This document shows, piece after piece, positions 45,788 to 49,497 of a stretch of 49,497 nucleotides of DNA. The notes beneath the pieces are model-generated. The model was not told the origin of the DNA and ran no database searches. It saw only the letters and a list, made by a program, of their open reading frames with translations. How positions within the stretch are numbered: position 1 is the stretch's first letter; every line of letters begins with the position of its first letter. Origin of the DNA: Minisyncoccota bacterium (GTDB taxonomy: Bacteria; Patescibacteriota; Microgenomatia; UBA1400; PJMF01); NCBI GenBank assembly GCA_009885085.1, contig VFLK01000013.1, forward strand, positions 1 to 49,497, given 5' to 3'. The translations under genes and the position numbers were made by a program.

Positions 45788-46336
45788 TTAAAAAAGTTCC
45801 AAAAGTGCGTGGTCTACTTCTTCGTACTTATCTCCCTTGCTTTTTTTATAGACTGGCAAGTCATATTCTAGAGAGTAATCAGTAAATAAAACACCATTCA
45901 AATGGTCTAGTTCATGTTGAAATACTCTAGCTCTAAAATCTTCTATTCTAACTTTTTTTTCAGAAAGTTTATCGCCGTCTATAAATTGACACTCAATTTC
46001 AACCCATGAATATCTAGGAACTGGTCCGTAGAGATCTGGAATTGAGAGGCAAGCTTCTAGAATAGGATCATCTTCGTCTGGTCCAAAAGTAATTTCTTTA
46101 CTTTCCTTCACAACTCTTGGATTGATAAATGTTTCAATGCCATCAACGTTGATGGCAAAAATTCTCCATAATTTATCAACTTGTGGAGCAGCAAGTCCGA
46201 CGCCACGAGGATTTCTTTTTTTTATAAGTGTTTCTTCAAATTCTGCTATGAAATTTTTCAACTTTCTGTCAACATGCGTCACAATCTTAGCTGTTTTTCG
46301 CAGTGTTGGGTGAGGTATTGTAATAATTCTTTTCAT
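45788..46336 (-). CDS. def: Peptide deformylase
   Basis: RGVGLAAPQVDKLWRIF; EACLSIPDLYGPV; RVFQHELDHLNGVLFTD. Confidence 0.95.
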   Translation of the reverse strand: MKRIITIPHPTLRKTAKIVTHVDRKLKNFIAEFEETLIKKRNPRGVGLAAPQVDKLWRIFAINVDGIETFINPRVVKESKEITFGPDEDDPILEACLSIPDLYGPVPRYSWVEIECQFIDGDKLSEKKVRIEDFRARVFQHELDHLNGVLFTDYSLEYDLPVYKKSKGDKYEEVDHALLELF

Positions 46337-46354
46337 TGAGGGATATTATAGCAT

Positions 46355-48493
46355 CTAGAGCATTTCTAGCTTTGCTATTTTGTTCTTAGCTTCCTCATTT
46401 CCAGGAGAAATATAGTCAATGATATATTGAAGTTGCTCAATCGCTTTTTCAATTTCACCATTATTTTCATAGAGTTCTGAAGCCTTCCATCTTGCCTTCT
46501 CGTAATTTGGTTTAAGCTCTAGAGTTTTTTCAATCAATTGCAGTCCTGTTTCATTATTTCCATTGCTTAGTTCAATAATTGCTTGAGTATAAAAAAGTTT
46601 TGGATCGGTAGGCGAGAGCTCAATGGCCATATTGATAGTTTTTTGTGCCTCGGTTATAAATGACTCATCAATTTGTGACAAAGTGATGAAAACTCTAGAT
46701 CTGGTTTTATAGAAATTCAAGTGTCGATCATTATTTTCAATTGCAAGATCACTTGCTTTAATTGCTTCATTAGTGAGTTGAGCAGCAGCTGTTGCTTCTC
46801 CAGTTTTAGCAAATTCAGCTGCTAACATTGCATAGTTATCTGAGAGATTATCATAATATAAAGCTTCCTTTGGTGATTTTTGTGTAGCTTCTACTTGTTT
46901 TTGGATTCCCAAAAGGTAGTTATTAGAAGCAAAGTATGCTTTTCCTAAAGAAAATAATCTGTCTGCATCCCAGTAATTATAGATTTTTATTAATAATACA
47001 ATTGAAATGATACTTAACATTGTGATCGCAAAATATTGTTCAGGAGAATTAATTTCGGCTTTATTTTTTACTAAAGATTTTTGATTTTTTTGATTTTCTT
47101 CTTGATTTAAAGTGATAAATATTCCGAATAGGATAAACATTAGAGCATTTACCATAACGGTTGAAAATCCAAAAAAGTTTGAGATAAAAAGTCCAACAAT
47201 TCCTGCCAAAATGGCAACCGAGACGACTAGTGCTTCTTTATTCTTAAAAACAGCTTTGATGACTTCTATTCCAAATACTACAAAAATTAGTAAATAAGTT
47301 GCTAAGCCAAAAATTCCAGTAGTGGCCAAGAAGTTAATTAACTCGTTATGAGCTTTATTATATAGAAAGTCCCATTCAGAAACGTCATTGTGTTCTCTTG
47401 GTCTATCAAGATAATAGCTGTACGCAAATGTTTCAACTCCAGAACCTACGATTGGATACCTTTTCCAAATTTGTAGACCACCTTTCCAAACAATCTTTCT
47501 GATTTCTCCAGAGTCCGTTCCTCCTAATTCTAGTCGATTGGCAACGGGCTGCTCAGTTTCTTCTGAATTTGTTGAAGGAGCGGAGTTATTGTTTAAAATT
47601 TCAACTTGTTTATTTTTGTTGCTTATTTCCGAAAAAGAAGGAGTGTACATAGTTCCAAAAATTCCAGCTGTTAATACGATTATTGCTAGCAAGGCTGCAG
47701 CAAATTCAAGGTTGATTGCTTTTTCATTTCTCAAAAACGTTATTAATGCACCGATTAAAAAGATAAACATCCCGCCTGCCAAGCCAATTAATCCAGATCT
47801 CGATTTAGTAAATATTAATACTGCAAAAAGAAGCGCTGAAGCAACGCTAAAAAATAATTTTTGGGAGAAAATATTTTTCTTTTTTTGTATAGCAAGAGAT
47901 ATCCCAAGAGGTAAAATTGTAATTGCGTATGCAGCCAACCAGTTTGGTTGACCAAAAGTTGCATAAACTCTAGATTGTACGTCTTGTTTCCAACAACTAA
48001 CGCTAAAATCTTTAATTCCTGGTGCAAATAAACAACTTAATGAGTGCCCGAAGTGTTCAAGTATTCCGTATATTGAAACTATCGCTCCAGACATGAAGGT
48101 TGTTATCAAAATCCCAAGCAGATCCTTTTTCTTTACATTATTCACAAATGCAAAATAAAGTAGGGCATAGCTGATCATTGATATTAGTCCTCCATTAAAC
48201 CTAGAATAATAGCCCAGCATTGAGGTTCTTGGGTGAATGGAAAAAATTGTTGAAACAAGTTGGGAGACAATGAATAAAAAAATTGGAACGTCTAGCGGAG
48301 TTTTTTTGAAGATTAATTTCTTTTCTTGAATCATGCGGGCTAACCAGAAAAAAACGATTATTGTCGTCAGCGCGTAAACTAAAATCATTTTGTTAAACTC
48401 AAATAATTCTTCGTTAACAAATCTAAAGTAGAGAGGAACTGAAAATAGTAGAAAATTAAAAAAGAAGACTACTAATTTCCTGGGGTTTTTCAT
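46355..48493 (-). CDS. O-antigen ligase-family polytopic protein with C-terminal TPR region
   Basis: RSGLIGLAGGMFIFLIG; WKGGLQIWKRYPIVGSGVETFAYSYYLDRPREHNDVSEWDFLYNKAHNELINFLATTGIFGL; C-terminal TPR-like helices. Confidence 0.85.
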   Translation of the reverse strand: MKNPRKLVVFFFNFLLFSVPLYFRFVNEELFEFNKMILVYALTTIIVFFWLARMIQEKKLIFKKTPLDVPIFLFIVSQLVSTIFSIHPRTSMLGYYSRFNGGLISMISYALLYFAFVNNVKKKDLLGILITTFMSGAIVSIYGILEHFGHSLSCLFAPGIKDFSVSCWKQDVQSRVYATFGQPNWLAAYAITILPLGISLAIQKKKNIFSQKLFFSVASALLFAVLIFTKSRSGLIGLAGGMFIFLIGALITFLRNEKAINLEFAAALLAIIVLTAGIFGTMYTPSFSEISNKNKQVEILNNNSAPSTNSEETEQPVANRLELGGTDSGEIRKIVWKGGLQIWKRYPIVGSGVETFAYSYYLDRPREHNDVSEWDFLYNKAHNELINFLATTGIFGLATYLLIFVVFGIEVIKAVFKNKEALVVSVAILAGIVGLFISNFFGFSTVMVNALMFILFGIFITLNQEENQKNQKSLVKNKAEINSPEQYFAITMLSIISIVLLIKIYNYWDADRLFSLGKAYFASNNYLLGIQKQVEATQKSPKEALYYDNLSDNYAMLAAEFAKTGEATAAAQLTNEAIKASDLAIENNDRHLNFYKTRSRVFITLSQIDESFITEAQKTINMAIELSPTDPKLFYTQAIIELSNGNNETGLQLIEKTLELKPNYEKARWKASELYENNGEIEKAIEQLQYIIDYISPGNEEAKNKIAKLEML

Positions 48494-48559
48494 ACTTATT
48501 ATAGTATCAGAAATTTGACTATTTCAAATTATAATAAAAAACTGCTATAGTTATCTTAT

Positions 48560-49357
48560 ATGAACGATAATACTGTCCAAAATCCACAAACAAACAATAC
48601 CTATGTTGATGATTATCAACCACCAGCACAAGTTTCTGATCCGGTAAATCCACCTACACAGGATATTCCAGAAACACCAGCTGAGCCTGTTAATTCTGGT
48701 TTTACACCTGAGCCTGTTAATTCTGGTTTCGAGCCTGAAAAGAAGTCTGAACAGATCACTGAACCAGCAATGCCAGTGGTAACAACTGACGTAGCTGATG
48801 ACGCCGCATCCGTTGATGAACCAGCAATGCCGGTGGCAACAGATGAACAAGCAATGCCTATGGAAACAAGTGATTTTTCAAATTCAGATAGCGAAACTCT
48901 AGAAGATCAAAATATTTTCTTTATGCTTGGGGTTGAAGACGGGAGTGACGAGGTAAAGGAAAACTTTTTAAATGAGCTTCAAAAAGTTATTTGGGATGAT
49001 TTTCTTGAAAATGATGTTAATCTGCTAATTACTTCTGAAGAAAAAGTGAAATTTGATGAATTAATTGCAAAAAAAGAACTGAGCGAGAAGCAAGGACTTA
49101 CCGAGGAAGCCAGTGAAGAAATTCAAGATGCACTAGTAACATATCTGGAATCATTAATTCCTGATCTAGAAGATATTATGCTAGAAAAAGCTTTAGATTT
49201 AAAATCTGACTTATATGTCGAAAGAATCAATGGACTAAGAGATTACTATGCAAATGATTCTGCTATGCTTGAAAAAATCAGTGAATCAGAAAAATTGATG
49301 AGTGAAGAGAAATGGTACTCATCTGCAGCATTATTGAATGGTTTTGGTATACAATGA
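48560..49357 (+). CDS. Acidic hypothetical protein with repetitive N-terminus
   Basis: PAEPVNSGFTPEPVNSGFEPE, EPAMPVVTTD/EPAMPVATDEQAMPM repeats; helical acidic C-terminal half. Confidence 0.65.
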   Translation: MNDNTVQNPQTNNTYVDDYQPPAQVSDPVNPPTQDIPETPAEPVNSGFTPEPVNSGFEPEKKSEQITEPAMPVVTTDVADDAASVDEPAMPVATDEQAMPMETSDFSNSDSETLEDQNIFFMLGVEDGSDEVKENFLNELQKVIWDDFLENDVNLLITSEEKVKFDELIAKKELSEKQGLTEEASEEIQDALVTYLESLIPDLEDIMLEKALDLKSDLYVERINGLRDYYANDSAMLEKISESEKLMSEEKWYSSAALLNGFGIQ

Positions 49358-49497
49358 TCGTAATATTTCATTACTTTTAAAGGATCATATTATGCAAGGG
49401 TCTTTCCTAGAATAACGGCTTAAAGCGGAGCATTTTTAACAGAATCTTGTAGATATTTTCGTTTCGGTGATTCCATCTCCACTCACTTTCTTTTAAG

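Overview
The window looks like an AT-rich chromosomal segment from a Patescibacteria/CPR-type bacterium. This is inferred from gene content and divergence; no search was run. Core genes recognised: mreB-like, a two-domain MurL-like/MurD protein, a WecG/TagA glycosyltransferase, rplL-rplJ, thrS, rplA-rplK-nusG-secE, galU, rpmG, rpmB, nadE-nadD, prs-like, def-fmt, an M50 site-2 protease, an O-antigen ligase/TPR protein, and tRNA-Thr(GGU), tRNA-Tyr(GUA), tRNA-Thr(UGU) and tRNA-Trp(CCA). The main observations are: (1) a complete leader-peptide attenuator in front of thrS, with a 28-aa ORF carrying 5 Thr codons in 7 positions and competing hairpins ending in a terminator; (2) a series of degenerate repeats resembling the tRNA-Trp 3' end, placed between small accessory genes downstream of tRNA-Trp, consistent with accretion at a tRNA integration hotspot; (3) a ~162-nt highly structured candidate ncRNA downstream of galU with a 23-bp closing stem and U-tract; (4) a higher-GC, all-membrane/secreted six-gene operon (degenerate M23-like, lytic transglycosylase, polytopic membrane protein and others) lying, with thrS, inside the normally contiguous secE-nusG-rplKAJL cluster; (5) the MurL-MurD fusion. 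Coordinates come from manual reading and may be off by a few bases for structures.
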